NCBI RefSeq assembly: GCF_932526225.1
Contig: NC_064045.1
Span: forward strand, 1,240,001-1,304,000
Length of the DNA stretch: 64,000 nt
DNA from: Nematostella vectensis
Lineage: Eukaryota; Cnidaria; Anthozoa; Actiniaria; Edwardsiidae
Direction of reading: 5' to 3'
The translations under genes were made by a program, and so were the position numbers. Positions 1 through 12,058 of the stretch are shown one piece after another. The notes beneath the pieces are model-generated. The model searched no databases and was not told where the DNA came from. It worked only from the letters and a program-made list of their open reading frames with translations. Positions within the stretch are counted from its first letter, which is position 1. Every line of letters begins with the position of its first letter.

Positions 1-53
1 AGTGGCTGGCGTAATGACAGCTTGGCTTGCTTGAATCTGTCTTGTATTTGGCT

Positions 54-65
54 AGAACTAGTTCT
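54..65. repeat. 12-bp perfect palindrome AGAACTAGTTCT (example copy)
   Basis: The palindrome occurs once per monomer and is intact in those I checked, except type e, where the 40-bp deletion removes it. It could be a dimeric protein-binding site, but no factor is known from the sequence. Confidence 0.65.
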
Positions 66-187
66 TTGATCTCGAACGGGTAAAGGGGCCCATGCAGGTT
101 TTTTTTTTTTCACGCTATACACCTTATAATTATAATTGATGTCCATCGCAATCCCTGCTTCCTAAAGTTAGAGCCTAGTGCACCACT

Positions 188-204
188 GGAGTCCGATGGA
201 CTCC
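188..204. repeat. Short inverted repeat GGAGTCC/GGACTCC (example copy)
   Basis: Two seven-base complementary arms surround three bases (CGA or AAT). Nearly every monomer has it. Monomers at 4292, 6155, 7086, 52241 and 54104 instead have GGGGTCC and GGACACC, which turns one A-T pair into a mismatch, so pairing is not strictly maintained. Confidence 0.75.
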
Positions 205-668
205 GAGAAATTTAAAAATTCATACTGCTAGTTTTGCCGCTGTTAATTTAACATATACCATTGTCTGGTCTTGCAAATAAATAATAAGAGATACTTTATA
301 CATTTCAATATATACAGAAATACTTTGTATATTAATATAATATAAGAGTCTCCAGAGGGACTTTGAAGGCTGTTCCAAAACTGTGCTTATTATACATGTA
401 CGACCTACTTTGGGTTTAGAAGTTTGTGAGAAGTCATTGAATATCTTATTCGGTTTTGATTCTCTGGTTACTGACAAGTCCTGGTGCAGGTGCCAATGGC
501 CAGATTAGAAGAATTCTGGGCTCTTTTCAAAGTCGTATTCGTTTTTTATTTTTCGGTGTATTGAATAGTCCACATAGTGTTCTTTGTTGAAGGGAAGTCT
601 CAAAACTTCTGGGTTGGACCGCATGTGGTACTTCTAAGAGCCTCTCGAGAGAACAAGCCTTATCTAGA

Positions 669-714
669 TTTTTTTGGTCCGTCCTGTCACGCCCAGGGCA
701 TGCACAAACACGTG
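669..714 (+). other. Nearly invariant core with CACGTG (example copy)
   Basis: From the constant seven-T run through GGTCCGTCCTGTCACG, the CCAGGGCATGCAC element and CACGTG, this stretch is almost unchanged in all monomers. Exceptions seen are single bases in GGTCCGTCC (43273, 44931, 45863 areas and their copies) and in CACGTG (CACGTA at 3361 and 51310; CACGTGAGG rather than CACGTGTGG in e-like monomers). CACGTG is the core E-box/G-box motif for basic helix-loop-helix proteins, but short motifs occur by chance. Confidence 0.5.
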
Positions 715-719
715 TGGGC

Positions 720-729
720 ACCAACCCCT
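720..729 (+). other. C-rich variable block (example copy)
   Basis: Directly after the conserved core, ten bases exist in a few alternative forms: ACCAACCCCT (a, d, h), CGCACCCACC (b, c of unit 1, f, g, i), CCCACCCACC (c of units 2-5), CTCACCCCCC (3361, 5224, 6155, 49453, 51310, 53173) and ACCAACCCCC (e). The flanking sequence is far less variable, so this block is a convenient monomer-type tag. Confidence 0.7.
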
Positions 730-853
730 ATCACTTTTGTAATGGTCCTTCTTCCCTATCACAAGTCTGCTACTCATAACATTATGTGGTGTCATGGAGT
801 AATGTACTCTAACATGAGAGAGAAAGCGTCTTTTGTTTTAATTTTATATTGAA

Positions 854-901
854 ACCTGTGTCAACAGGTGTAAAGTGTATTAACACTAGCTTTACACCTG
901 T
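854..901. repeat. Three-arm inverted repeat (example copy)
   Basis: Arm 1 ACCTGT (854-859) is complementary to ACAGGT (864-869) across a four-base loop. The same ACAGGT begins a 12-base arm, ACAGGTGTAAAG (864-875), which is perfectly complementary to CTTTACACCTGT (890-901). The middle arm can therefore pair with either neighbour. The inner bases AGTGT-ATTA-ACACT could extend the second hairpin. A copy sits in nearly every monomer. In many (for example 2760, 13878, 21269) the last arm reads CACCTATAAAA, breaking one pair, and in types preceding 'a' the middle arm reads AGGTGGAAAG. Confidence 0.85.
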
Positions 902-3900
902 AAAATATCAGCAACTATCTGTGATAGAAGTGGCTGGCGTAATGACAGCTTGGCTTGCTTGAATCTCTGCCTTGTATTTGGCTAGAACTAGTTCTTTGAT
1001 CTCGAACGGGTAAAGGGGCCCATGCAGGTTATTTTTTTTCACGATATACACCTTATAATTATAATTGATGTCCATCGCAATCCCTGCTTCCTAAAGTTAG
1101 AGCCTAGTGCACCACTGGAGTCCAATGGACTCCGTGAAATTTAAAAATTCATACTGCTAGTTTTGCCGCTGTTAATTTAACATATACCATTGTCTGGTCT
1201 TGCAAATAAATAATAAGAGATACTTTATACATTTCAATATATACAGAAATACTTTATATATTAATATAATATAAGAGTCTCCAGAGGGACTTTGAAGGCT
1301 GTTCCAAAAATGTGCTTATTATACATGTACGACCTACTTTGGGTTTAGAAGTTTGTGAGAAGTCATTGAATATCTTATTCGGTTTTGATTTATCTGGTGT
1401 ACTGACTAGTCCTGGTGCATGTGCCAATGGCCAGATTAGAAGAGTTCTGGGCTCTTGTCAAAGTCGTATTCGTTTTTTATTTTTCGGTGTATTGAATAGT
1501 CCACATGGTGTTCTTTGTTAAAGGGAAGTCTCAAAACGTCTGGGTTGGACTGCATATGGTACTTCTAAGAGCCTCTCGAGAGAACCAGCCTTATCTAGAT
1601 TTTTTTGGTCCGTCCTGTCACGCCCAGGGCATGCACAAACACGTGTGGGCCGCACCCACCTTCACTTTTGTAATGGTCCCTCTTCCTTATCACAAGTCTG
1701 GTACTCTTAACATTATGTGGTGTCATGGAGTAATGTACTCTTACATGAGAGAGAAAGCGTCTTTTGTTTTAATTTTATATTGAAACCTGAGTCAACAGGT
1801 GTAAAGTGTATTAACACTAGCTTTACACCTGTAAAATATCAGCAACTATCTGTGCTAGAAGTGGCTGGCGTAAAGACAGCTTGGCTTGCTTGAATCTCTG
1901 CCTTGTATTTGGATAGAACTAGTTCTTTGATCTCGAACGGGTAAAGGGGCCCATGCAGGTTATTTTTTTTTCACGATATACACCTTATAATTATAATTGA
2001 TGTCCATCGCAATCCCTGCTTCCTAAAGTTAGAGCCTAGTGCACCACTGGAGTCCAATGGACTCCGAGAATCTTAAAAATTCATACTGCTAGTTTTGCCG
2101 CTGTTAATTTAACATATACCATTGTCTGGTCTTGCAAATAAATAATAAGAGATACTTTATACATTTCAATATATACAGAAATACTTTATATATTAATATA
2201 ATATAAGAGTCTCCAGAGGGACTTTGAAGGCTGTTCCAAAACTGTGCTTATTATACATGTACGACCTACTTTGGGTTTAGAAGTATGTGAGAAGTCATTG
2301 AATATCTTATTCGGTTTTGATTCTCTGGTTACTGACAAGTCCTGGTGCAGGTGCCAATGGCCAGATTAGAAGAATTCTGGGCTCTTGTCAAAGTCGTATT
2401 CGTTTTTTATTTTTCGGTGTATTGAATAGTCCACATAGTGTTCTTTGTTGAAGGGAAGTCTCAAAACTTCTGGGTTGGACCGCATATGGTACTTTTAAGA
2501 GCCTCTCGAGAGAACAAGCCTTATCTAGATTTTTTTGGTCCGTCCTGTCACGCCCAGGGCATGCACAAACACGTGTGGGCCGCACCCACCATCACTTTTG
2601 TAATGGTCCCTCTTCCTTATCACAAGTCTGGTACTCTTAACATTATGTGGTGTCATGGAGTAATGTACTCTTACATGAGAGAGAAAGCGTCTTTTGTTTT
2701 AATTTTATATTGAAACCTGTGTCAACAGGTGTAAAGTGTATTAACACTAGCTTTACACCTATAAAATATCAACAACTATCTGTGATAGAAGTGGCTGGCG
2801 TAATGACAGCTTGGCTTGCTTGAATCTGCCTTGTATTTGGCTAGAACTAGTTCTTTGATCTCGAACGGGTAAAGGGGCCCATGCAGGTTTTTTTTTTTCA
2901 CGCTATACACCTTATAATTATAATTGATGTCCATCGCAATCCCTGCTTCCTGAAGTTAGAGCCTAGTGCACCACTGGAGTCCAATGGACTCCGGGAAATT
3001 TAAAAATTCATACTGCTAGTTTTGCCGCTGTTAATTTAACATATACCATTGTCTGGTCTTGCAAATAAATAATAAGAGATACTTTATACATTTCAATATA
3101 TACAGAAATACTTTGTATATTAATATAATATAAGAGTCTCCAGAGGGACTTTGAAGGCTGTTCCAAAAATGTGCTTATTATACATGTACGACCTACTTTG
3201 GGTTTAGAAGTTTGTGAGAAGTCATTGAATATCTTATTCGGTTTTGATTCTCTGGTGTACTGACTAGTCCTGGTGCAGGTGCCAATGGCCAGATTAGAAG
3301 AGTTCTGGGCTCTTGTCAAAGTCGTATTCGTTTTTTTTTTTGGTGTATTGAATAGTCCACATGGTGTTCTTTGTTGAAGGGAAGTCTCAAAACTTCTTGG
3401 TTGGACCGCATATGGTACTTCTAAGAGCCTCTCGAGAGAACAAGCCTTATCTAGATTTTTTTGGTCCGTCCTGTCACGCCCAGGGCATGCACAAACACGT
3501 ATGGGCCTCACCCCCCATCACTTTTGTAATGGTCCCTCTTCCTTATCACAAGTCTGCTACTCATAACATTATGTGGTGTCATGGAGTAATGTACTCTTAC
3601 ATGAGAGAGAAAGCGTCTTTTGTTTTAATTTTATATTGAAACCTGAGTCAACAGGTGTAAAGTGTATTAACACTAGCTTTACACCTGTAAAATATCAGCA
3701 ACTATCTGTGATAGAAGTGGCTGGCGTAAAGACAGCTTGGCTTGCTTGAATCTCTGCCTTGTATTTGGATAGAACTAGTTCTTTGATCTCGAACGGGTAA
3801 AGGGGCCCATGCAGGCTATTTTTTTCACGATATACACCTTATAATTATAATTGATGTCCACCGCAATCCCTGCTTCCTAAAGTTAGAGCATAGTGCACCA

Positions 3901-6005
3901 ATGGGGTCCAATGGACACCGAGAAATTTAAAAATGCATACTGCTAGTTTTGCCGCTGTTAATTTAACATATACCATTGTCTGGTCTTGCAAATAAATAAT
4001 AAGAGATACTTTATACATTTCAATATATACAGAAATACTTTATATATTAATATAATATAAGAGTCTCCAGAGGGACTTTGAAGGCTGTTCCAAAAATGTG
4101 CTTATTATACATGTACGACCTACTTTGGGTTTAGAAGTTTGTCAGAAGTCATTGAATATCTTATTCGGTTTTGATTTATCTGGTGTACTGACTAGTCCTG
4201 GTGCAGGTGCCAATGGCCAGATTAGAAGAGTTCTGGGCTCTTGTCAAAGTCGTATTCGTTTTTTATTTTTTCGGTGTATTGAATAGTCCACATGGTGTTC
4301 TTTGTTAAAGGGAAGTCTCAAAACTTCTGGGTTGGACCGCATATGGTACTTCTAAGAGCCTCTCGAGAGAACCAGCCTTATCTAGATTTTTTTGGTCCGT
4401 CCTGTCACGCCCAGGGCATGCACAAACACGTGTGGGCCGCACCCACCATCACTTTTGTAATGGTCCCTCTTCCTTATCACAAGTCTGGTACTCTTAACAT
4501 TATGTGGTGTCATGGAGTAATGTACTCTTACATGAGAGAGAAAGCGTCTTTTGTTTTCATTTTATATTGAAACCTGTGTCAACAGGTGTAAAGTGTATTA
4601 ACACTAGCTTTACACCTGTAAAATATTAACAACTATCTGTGATAGAAGTGGCTGGCGTAATGACAGCTTGGCTTGCTTGAATCTCTGCCTTGTATTTGGA
4701 TAGAACTAGTTCTTTGATCTCGAACGGGTAAAGGGGCCCATGCAGGCTATTTTTTTTCACGATATACACCTTATAATTATAATTGATGTCCACCGCAATC
4801 CCTGCTTCCTAAAGTTAGAGCCTAGTGCACCACTGGAGTCCAATGGACTCCGAGAAATTTAAAAATGCATACTGCTAGTTTTGCCGCTGTTAATTTAACA
4901 TATACCATTGTCTGGTCTTGCAAAAAAATAATAAGAGATACTTTATACATTTCAATATATACAGAAATACTTTATATATTAATATAATATAAGAGTCTCC
5001 AGAGGGACTTTGAAGGCTGTTCCAAAAATGTGCTTATTATACATGTACGACCTACTTTGGGTTTAGAAGTTTGTGAGAAGTCATTGAATATCTTATTCGG
5101 TTTTGATTTATCTGGTGTACTGACTAGTCCTGGTGCAGGTGCCAATGGCCAGATTAGAAGAGTTCTGGGCTCTTGTCAAAGTCGTATTAGTTTTTTTATT
5201 TTTCGGTGTATTGAATAGTCCACATGGTGTTCTTTGTTGAAGGGAAGTCTCAAAACTTCTGGGTTGGACCGCATATGGTACTTCTAAGAGCCTCTCGAGA
5301 GAACAAGCCTTATCTAGATTTTTTTGGTCCGTCCTGTCACGCCCAGGGCATGCACAAACACGTGTGGGCCTCACCCCCCATCACTTTTGTAATGGTCCCT
5401 CTTCCTTATCACAAGTCTGCTACTCATAACATTATGTGGTGTCATGGAGTAATGTACTCTTACATGAGAGAGAAAGCGTCTTTTGTTTTAATTTTATATT
5501 GAAACCTGAGTCAACAGGTGTAAAGTGTATTAACACTAGCTTTACACCTGTAAAATATCAGCAACTATCTGTGATAGAAGTGGCTGGCGTAAAGACAGCT
5601 TGGCTTGCTTGAATCTCTGCCTTGTATTTGGATAGAACTAGTTCTTTGATCTCGAACGGGTAAAGGGGCCCATGCAGGCTATTTTTTTCACGATATACAC
5701 CTTATAATTATAATTGATGTCCACCGCAATCCCTGCTTCCTAAAGTTAGAGCATAGTGCACCAATGGGGTCCAATGGACACCGAGAAATTTAAAAATGCA
5801 TACTGCTAGTTTTGCCGCTGTTAATTTAACATATACCATTGTCTGGTCTTGCAAATAAATAATAAGAGATACTTTATACATTTCAATATATACAGAAATA
5901 CTTTATATATTAATATAATATAAGAGTCTCCAGAGGGACTTTGAAGGCTGTTCCAAAAATGTGCTTATTATACATGTACGACCTACTTTGGGTTTAGAAG
6001 TTTGT

Positions 6006-6117
6006 CAGAAGTCATTGAATATCTTATTCGGTTTTGATTTATCTGGTGTACTGACTAGTCCTGGTGCAGGTGCCAATGGCCAGATTAGAAGAGTTCTGGG
6101 CTCTTGTCAAAGTCGTA
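6006..6117 (+). other. Crossover zone in hybrid monomer 6155
   Basis: Upstream, the monomer matches those at 4292 and 7086 (GCATAGTGCACC, GGGGTCC, GTTTGTCAGAAG). Downstream, it matches 5224 (GTATTAGTTTTTTT, TTGAAGGG, CTCACCCCCC). It is the one monomer missing from the related segment 50739-55389. Confidence 0.75.
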
Positions 6118-9100
6118 TTAGTTTTTTTATTTTTCGGTGTATTGAATAGTCCACATGGTGTTCTTTGTTGAAGGGAAGTCTCAAAACTTCTGGGTTGGAC
6201 CGCATATGGTACTTCTAAGAGCCTCTCGAGAGAACAAGCCTTATCTAGATTTTTTTGGTCCGTCCTGTCACGCCCAGGGCATGCACAAACACGTGTGGGC
6301 CTCACCCCCCATCACTTTTGTAATGGTCCCTCTTCCTTATCACAAGTCTGCTACTCATAACATTATGTGGTGTCATGGAGTAATGTACTCTTACATGAGA
6401 GAGAAAGCGTCTTTTGTTTTAATTTTATATTGAAACCTGAGTCAACAGGTGTAAAGTGTATTAACACTAGCTTTACACCTGTAAAATATCAGCAACTATC
6501 TGTGATAGAAGTGGCTGGCGTAAAGACAGCTTGGCTTGCTTGAATCTCTGCCTTGTATTTGGATAGAACTAGTTCTTTGATCTCGAACGGGTAAAGGGGC
6601 CCATGCAGGCTATTTTTTTCACGATATACACCTTATAATTATAATTGATGTCCACCGCAATCCCTGCTTCCTAAAGTTAGAGCATAGTGCACCAATGGGG
6701 TCCAATGGACACCGAGAAATTTAAAAATGCATACTGCTAGTTTTGCCGCTGTTAATTTAACATATACCATTGTCTGGTCTTGCAAATAAATAATAAGAGA
6801 TACTTTATACATTTCAATATATACAGAAATACTTTATATATTAATATAATATAAGAGTCTCCAGAGGGACTTTGAAGGCTGTTCCAAAAATGTGCTTATT
6901 ATACATGTACGACCTACTTTGGGTTTAGAAGTTTGTCAGAAGTCATTGAATATCTTATTCGGTTTTGATTTATCTGGTGTACTGACTAGTCCTGGTGCAG
7001 GTGCCAATGGCCAGATTAGAAGAGTTCTGGGCTCTTGTCAAAGTCGTATTCGTTTTTTATTTTTTCGGTGTATTGAATAGTCCACATGGTGTTCTTTGTT
7101 AAAGGGAAGTCTCAAAACTTCTGGGTTGGACCGCATATGGTACTTCTAAGAGCCTCTCGAGAGAACCAGCCTTATCTAGATTTTTTTGGTCCGTCCTGTC
7201 ACGCCCAGGGCATGCACAAACACGTGTGGGCCGCACCCACCATCACTTTTGTAATGGTCCCTCTTCCTTATCACAAGTCTGGTACTCTTAACATTATGTG
7301 GTGTCATGGAGTAATGTACTCTTACATGAGAGAGAAAGCGTCTTTTGTTTTCATTTTATATTGAAACCTGTGTCAACAGGTGTAAAGTGTATTAACACTA
7401 GCTTTACACCTGTAAAATATTAACAACTATCTGTGATAGAAGTGGCTGGCGTAATGACAGCTTGGCTTGCTTGAATCTCTGCCTTGTATTTGGATAGAAC
7501 TAGTTCTTTGATCTCGAACGGGTAAAGGGGCCCATGCAGGCTATTTTTTTTCACGATATACACCTTATAATTATAATTGATGTCCACCGCAATCCCTGCT
7601 TCCTAAAGTTAGAGCCTAGTGCACCACTGGAGTCCAATGGACTCCGAGAAATTTAAAAATGCATACTGCTAGTTTTGCCGCTGTTAATTTAACATATACC
7701 ATTGTCTGGTCTTGCAAATAAATAATAAGAGATACTTTATACATTTCAATATATACAGAAATACTTTATATATTAATATAATATAAGAGTCTCCAGAGGG
7801 ACTTTGAAGGCTGTTCCAAAAATGTGCTTATTATACATGTACGACCTACTTTGGGTTTAGAAGTTTGTGAGAAGTCATTGAATATCTTATTCGGTTTTGA
7901 TTTATCTGGTGTACTGACTGGTCCTGGTGCAGGTGCCAATGGCCAGATTAGAAGAGTTCTGGGCTCTTGTCAAAGTCGTATTCGTTTTTTATTTTTCGGT
8001 GTATTGAATAGTCCACATGGTGTTCTTTGTTAAAGGGAAGTCTCAAAACTTCTGGGTTGGACCGCATATGGTACTTCTAAGAGCCTCTCGAGAGAACCAG
8101 CCTTATCTAGATTTTTTTGGTCCGTCCTGTCACGCCCAGGGCATGCACAAACACGTGTGGGCCGCACCCACCATCACTTTTGTAATGGTCCCTCTTCCTT
8201 ATCACAAGTCTGGTACTCTTAACATTATGTGGTGTCATGGAGTAATGTACTCTTACATGAGAGAGAAAGCGTCTTTTGTTTTAATTTTATATTGAAACCT
8301 GTGTCAACAGGTGGAAAGTGTATTAACACTAGCTTTACACCTATAAAATATCAACAACTATCTGTGATAGAAGTGGCTGGCGTAATGACAGCTTGGCTTG
8401 CTTGAATCTGTCTTGTATTTGGCTAGAACTAGTTCTTTGATCTCGAACGGGTAAAGGGGCCCATGCAGGTTTTTTTTTTTTCACGCTATACACCTTATAA
8501 TTATAATTGATGTCCATCGCAATCCCTGCTTCCTAAAGTTAGAGCCTAGTGCACCACTGGAGTCCGATGGACTCCGAGAAATTTAAAAATTCATACTGCT
8601 AGTTTTGCCGCTGTTAATTTAACATATACCATTGTCTGGTCTTGCAAATAAATAATAAGAGATACTTTATACATTTCAATATATACAGAAATACTTTGTA
8701 TATTAATATAATATAAGAGTCTCCAGAGGGACTTTGAAGGCTGTTCCAAAACTGTGCTTATTATACATGTACGACCTACTTTGGGTTTAGAAGTTTGTGA
8801 GAAGTCATTGAATATCTTATTCGGTTTTGATTCTCTGGTTACTGACAAGTCCTGGTGCAGGTGCCAATGGCCAGATTAGAAGAATTCTGGGCTCTTTTCA
8901 AAGTCGTATTCGTTTTTTATTTTTCGGTGTATTGAATAGTCCACATAGTGTTCTTTGTTGAAGGGAAGTCTCAAAACTTCTGGGTTGGACCGCATGTGGT
9001 ACTTCTAAGAGCCTCTCGAGAGAACAAGCCTTATCTAGATTTTTTTGGTCCGTCCTGTCACGCCCAGGGCATGCACAAACACGTGTGGGCACCAACCCCT

Positions 9101-12058
9101 ATCACTTTTGTAATGGTCCTTCTTCCCTATCACAAGTCTGCTACTCATAACATTATGTGGTGTCATGGAGTAATGTACTCTAACATGAGAGAGAAAGCGT
9201 CTTTTGTTTTAATTTTATATTGAAACCTGTGTCAACAGGTGTAAAGTGTATTAACACTAGCTTTACACCTGTAAAATATCAGCAACTATCTGTGATAGAA
9301 GTGGCTGGCGTAATGACAGCTTGGCTTGCTTGAATCTCTGCCTTGTATTTGGCTAGAACTAGTTCTTTGATCTCGAACGGGTAAAGGGGCCCATGCAGGT
9401 TATTTTTTTTCACGATATACACCTTATAATTATAATTGATGTCCATCGCAATCCCTGCTTCCTAAAGTTAGAGCCTAGTGCACCACTGGAGTCCAATGGA
9501 CTCCGTGAAATTTAAAAATTCATACTGCTAGTTTTGCCGCTGTTAATTTAACATATACCATTGTCTGGTCTTGCAAATAAATAATAAGAGATACTTTATA
9601 CATTTCAATATATACAGAAATACTTTATATATTAATATAATATAAGAGTCTCCAGAGGGACTTTGAAGGCTGTTCCAAAAATGTGCTTATTATACATGTA
9701 CGACCTACTTTGGGTTTAGAAGTTTGTGAGAAGTCATTGAATATCTTATTCGGTTTTGATTTATCTGGTGTACTGACTAGTCCTGGTGCATGTGCCAATG
9801 GCCAGATTAGAAGAGTTCTGGGCTCTTGTCAAAGTCGTATTCGTTTTTTATTTTTCGGTGTATTGAATAGTCCACATGGTGTTCTTTGTTAAAGGGAAGT
9901 CTCAAAACGTCTGGGTTGGACTGCATATGGTACTTCTAAGAGCCTCTCGAGAGAACCAGCCTTATCTAGATTTTTTTGGTCCGTCCTGTCACGCCCAGGG
10001 CATGCACAAACACGTGTGGGCCGCACCCACCTTCACTTTTGTAATGGTCCCTCTTCCTTATCACAAGTCTGGTACTCTTAACATTATGTGGTGTCATGGA
10101 GTAATGTACTCTTACATGAGAGAGAAAGCGTCTTTTGTTTTAATTTTATATTGAAACCTGAGTCAACAGGTGTAAAGTGTATTAACACTAGCTTTACACC
10201 TGTAAAATATCAGCAACTATCTGTGCTAGAAGTGGCTGGCGTAAAGACAGCTTGGCTTGCTTGAATCTCTGCCTTGTATTTGGATAGAACTAGTTCTTTG
10301 ATCTCGAACGGGTAAAGGGGCCCATGCAGGTTATTTTTTTTTTCACGATATACACCTTATAATTATAATTGATGTCCATCGCAATCCCTGCTTCCTAAAG
10401 TTAGAGCCTAGTGCACCACTGGAGTCCAATGGACTCCGAGAATCTTAAAAATTCATACTGCTAGTTTTGCCGCTGTTAATTTAACATATACCATTGTCTG
10501 GTCTTGCAAATAAATAATAAGAGATACTTTATACATTTCAATATATACAGAAATACTTTATATATTAATATAATATAAGAGTCTCCAGAGGGACTTTGAA
10601 GGCTGTTCCAAAACTGTGCTTATTATACATGTACGACCTACTTTGGGTTTAGAAGTATGTGAGAAGTCATTGAATATCTTATTCGGTTTTGATTCTCTGG
10701 TTACTGACAAGTCCTGGTGCAGGTGCCAATGGCCAGATTAGAAGAATTCTGGGCTCTTGTCAAAGTCGTATTCGTTTTTTATTTTTCGGTGTATTGAATA
10801 GTCCACATAGTGTTCTTTGTTGAAGGGAAGTCTCAAAACTTCTGGGTTGGACCGCATATGGTACTTTTAAGAGCCTCTCGAGAGAACAAGCCTTATCTAG
10901 ATTTTTTTGGTCCGTCCTGTCACGCCCAGGGCATGCACAAACACGTGTGGGCCCCACCCACCATCACTTTTGTAATGGTCCCTCTTCCTTATCACAAGTC
11001 TGGTACTCTTAACATTATGTGGTGTCATGGAGTAATGTACTCTTACATGAGAGAGAAAGCGTCTTTTGTTTTAATTTTATATTGAAACCTGTGTCAACAG
11101 GTGTAAAGTGTATTAACACTAGCTTTACACCTATAAAATATCAACAACTATCTGTGATAGAAGTGGCTGGCGTAATGACAGCTTGGCTTGCTTGAATCTG
11201 TCTTGTATTTGGCTAGAACTAGTTCTTTGATCTCGAACGGGTAAAGGGGCCCATGCAGGTTATTTTTTTTCACGATATACACCTTATAATTATAATTGAT
11301 GTCCATCGCAATCCCTGCTTCCTAAAGTTAGAGCCTAGTGCACCACTGGAGTCCAATGGACTCCGAGAAATTTAAAAATGCATACTGCTAGTTTTGCCGC
11401 TGTTAATTTATCATATACCATTGTCTGGTCTCGCAAATAAATAATAAGAGGTACATTATATATTTCAATATATACAGAAATACTTTATATATTAATATAA
11501 TATAAGAGTCTCCAGAGGGACTTTGAAGGCTGTTCCAAAACTGTGCTTATTATACATGTACGACCTACTTTGGGTTTAGAAGTTTGTGAGAAGTCATTGA
11601 ATATCTTATTCGGTTTTGATTCTCTGGTTACTGACAAGTCCTGGTGCAGGTGCTAATGGCCAGATTAGAAGAGTTCTGGGCTCTTGTCAAAGTCGTATTC
11701 GTTTTTTTTTTTTTTTTCTGTGTTTTGAATAGTCCACATGGTGTTCTTTGTTGAAGGGAAGTCTCAAAACTTCTGGGTTGGACCGCATGTGGTACTTCTA
11801 AGAGCCGCTCGAGAGAACAAGCCTTATCTAGATTTTTTTGGTCCGTCCTGTCACGCCCAGGGCATGCACAAACACGTGTGGGCACCAACCCCTATCACTT
11901 TTGTAATGGTCCTTCTTCCCATTCACAAGTCTGCTACTCATAACATTATGTGGTGTCATGGAGTAATGTACTCTAACATGAGAGAGAAAGCGTCTTTTGT
12001 TTTAATTTTATATTGAAACCTGTGTCAACAGGTGTAAAGTGTATTAACACTAGCTTTA

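Larger units (their letters stand above)
1..928 (+). repeat. Reference monomer (type a) with internal landmarks
   Basis: This is one complete unit, counted from AGTGGCTGGCG to the next occurrence at 929. Landmarks in order: a perfect 12-bp palindrome AGAACTAGTTCT (54-65); T-tract 1 (99-110, length varies among monomers); palindrome TTATAATTATAA (124-135); inverted repeat GGAGTCC/GGACTCC around three bases (188-204); AT-rich stretch with palindrome TATATTAATATA (328-339); T-rich tract 2 (541-553, length varies); a constant run of seven T (669-675); an E-box-like CACGTG (709-714); a C-rich variable block (720-729); and a three-arm inverted repeat (854-901). Type a is recognised by GTCCGATGG in the 188-204 hairpin, a long first T-tract and CTCTTTTCAAAG. 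It recurs with anchors at 8945, 16344, 24668, 32995 and 55963. Confidence 0.9.
1..8371 (+). repeat. HOR unit 1 (nine monomers)
   Basis: Landmark positions are 574, 1505, 2435, 3361, 4292, 5224, 6155, 7086 and 8017; the next type-a monomer starts at 8372. The first three monomers are types a, b and c of the later HORs. The next five (3361-7086) are a different set not seen in units 2-5. The last (8017) matches the last monomer of unit 3 (23740). The monomers at 4292 and 7086 are nearly identical to each other. The one at 6155 is a hybrid of its neighbours. The stretch from 2790 onwards reappears at 50739-55389. Confidence 0.88.

Noticed and set aside
531-556. Possible CENP-B box around TTCGTTTTTTATTTTTCGG, or near CTCGAACGGGT
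   Set aside because: Neither matches the vertebrate NTTCGNNNNANNCGGGN pattern in spacing; the TTCG and CGG elements are separated wrongly or lack the central A.
574-852. A ~92-codon + strand open frame repeated in almost every monomer, and ~69-codon frames just upstream
   Set aside because: They recur only because the DNA is repeated. Overlapping frames are open on both strands, starts vary (ATG lost to ATA in several types), substitutions often change amino acids, and a 1-bp deletion (near 47765) or 16-bp deletion breaks some copies. I recognise no protein family.
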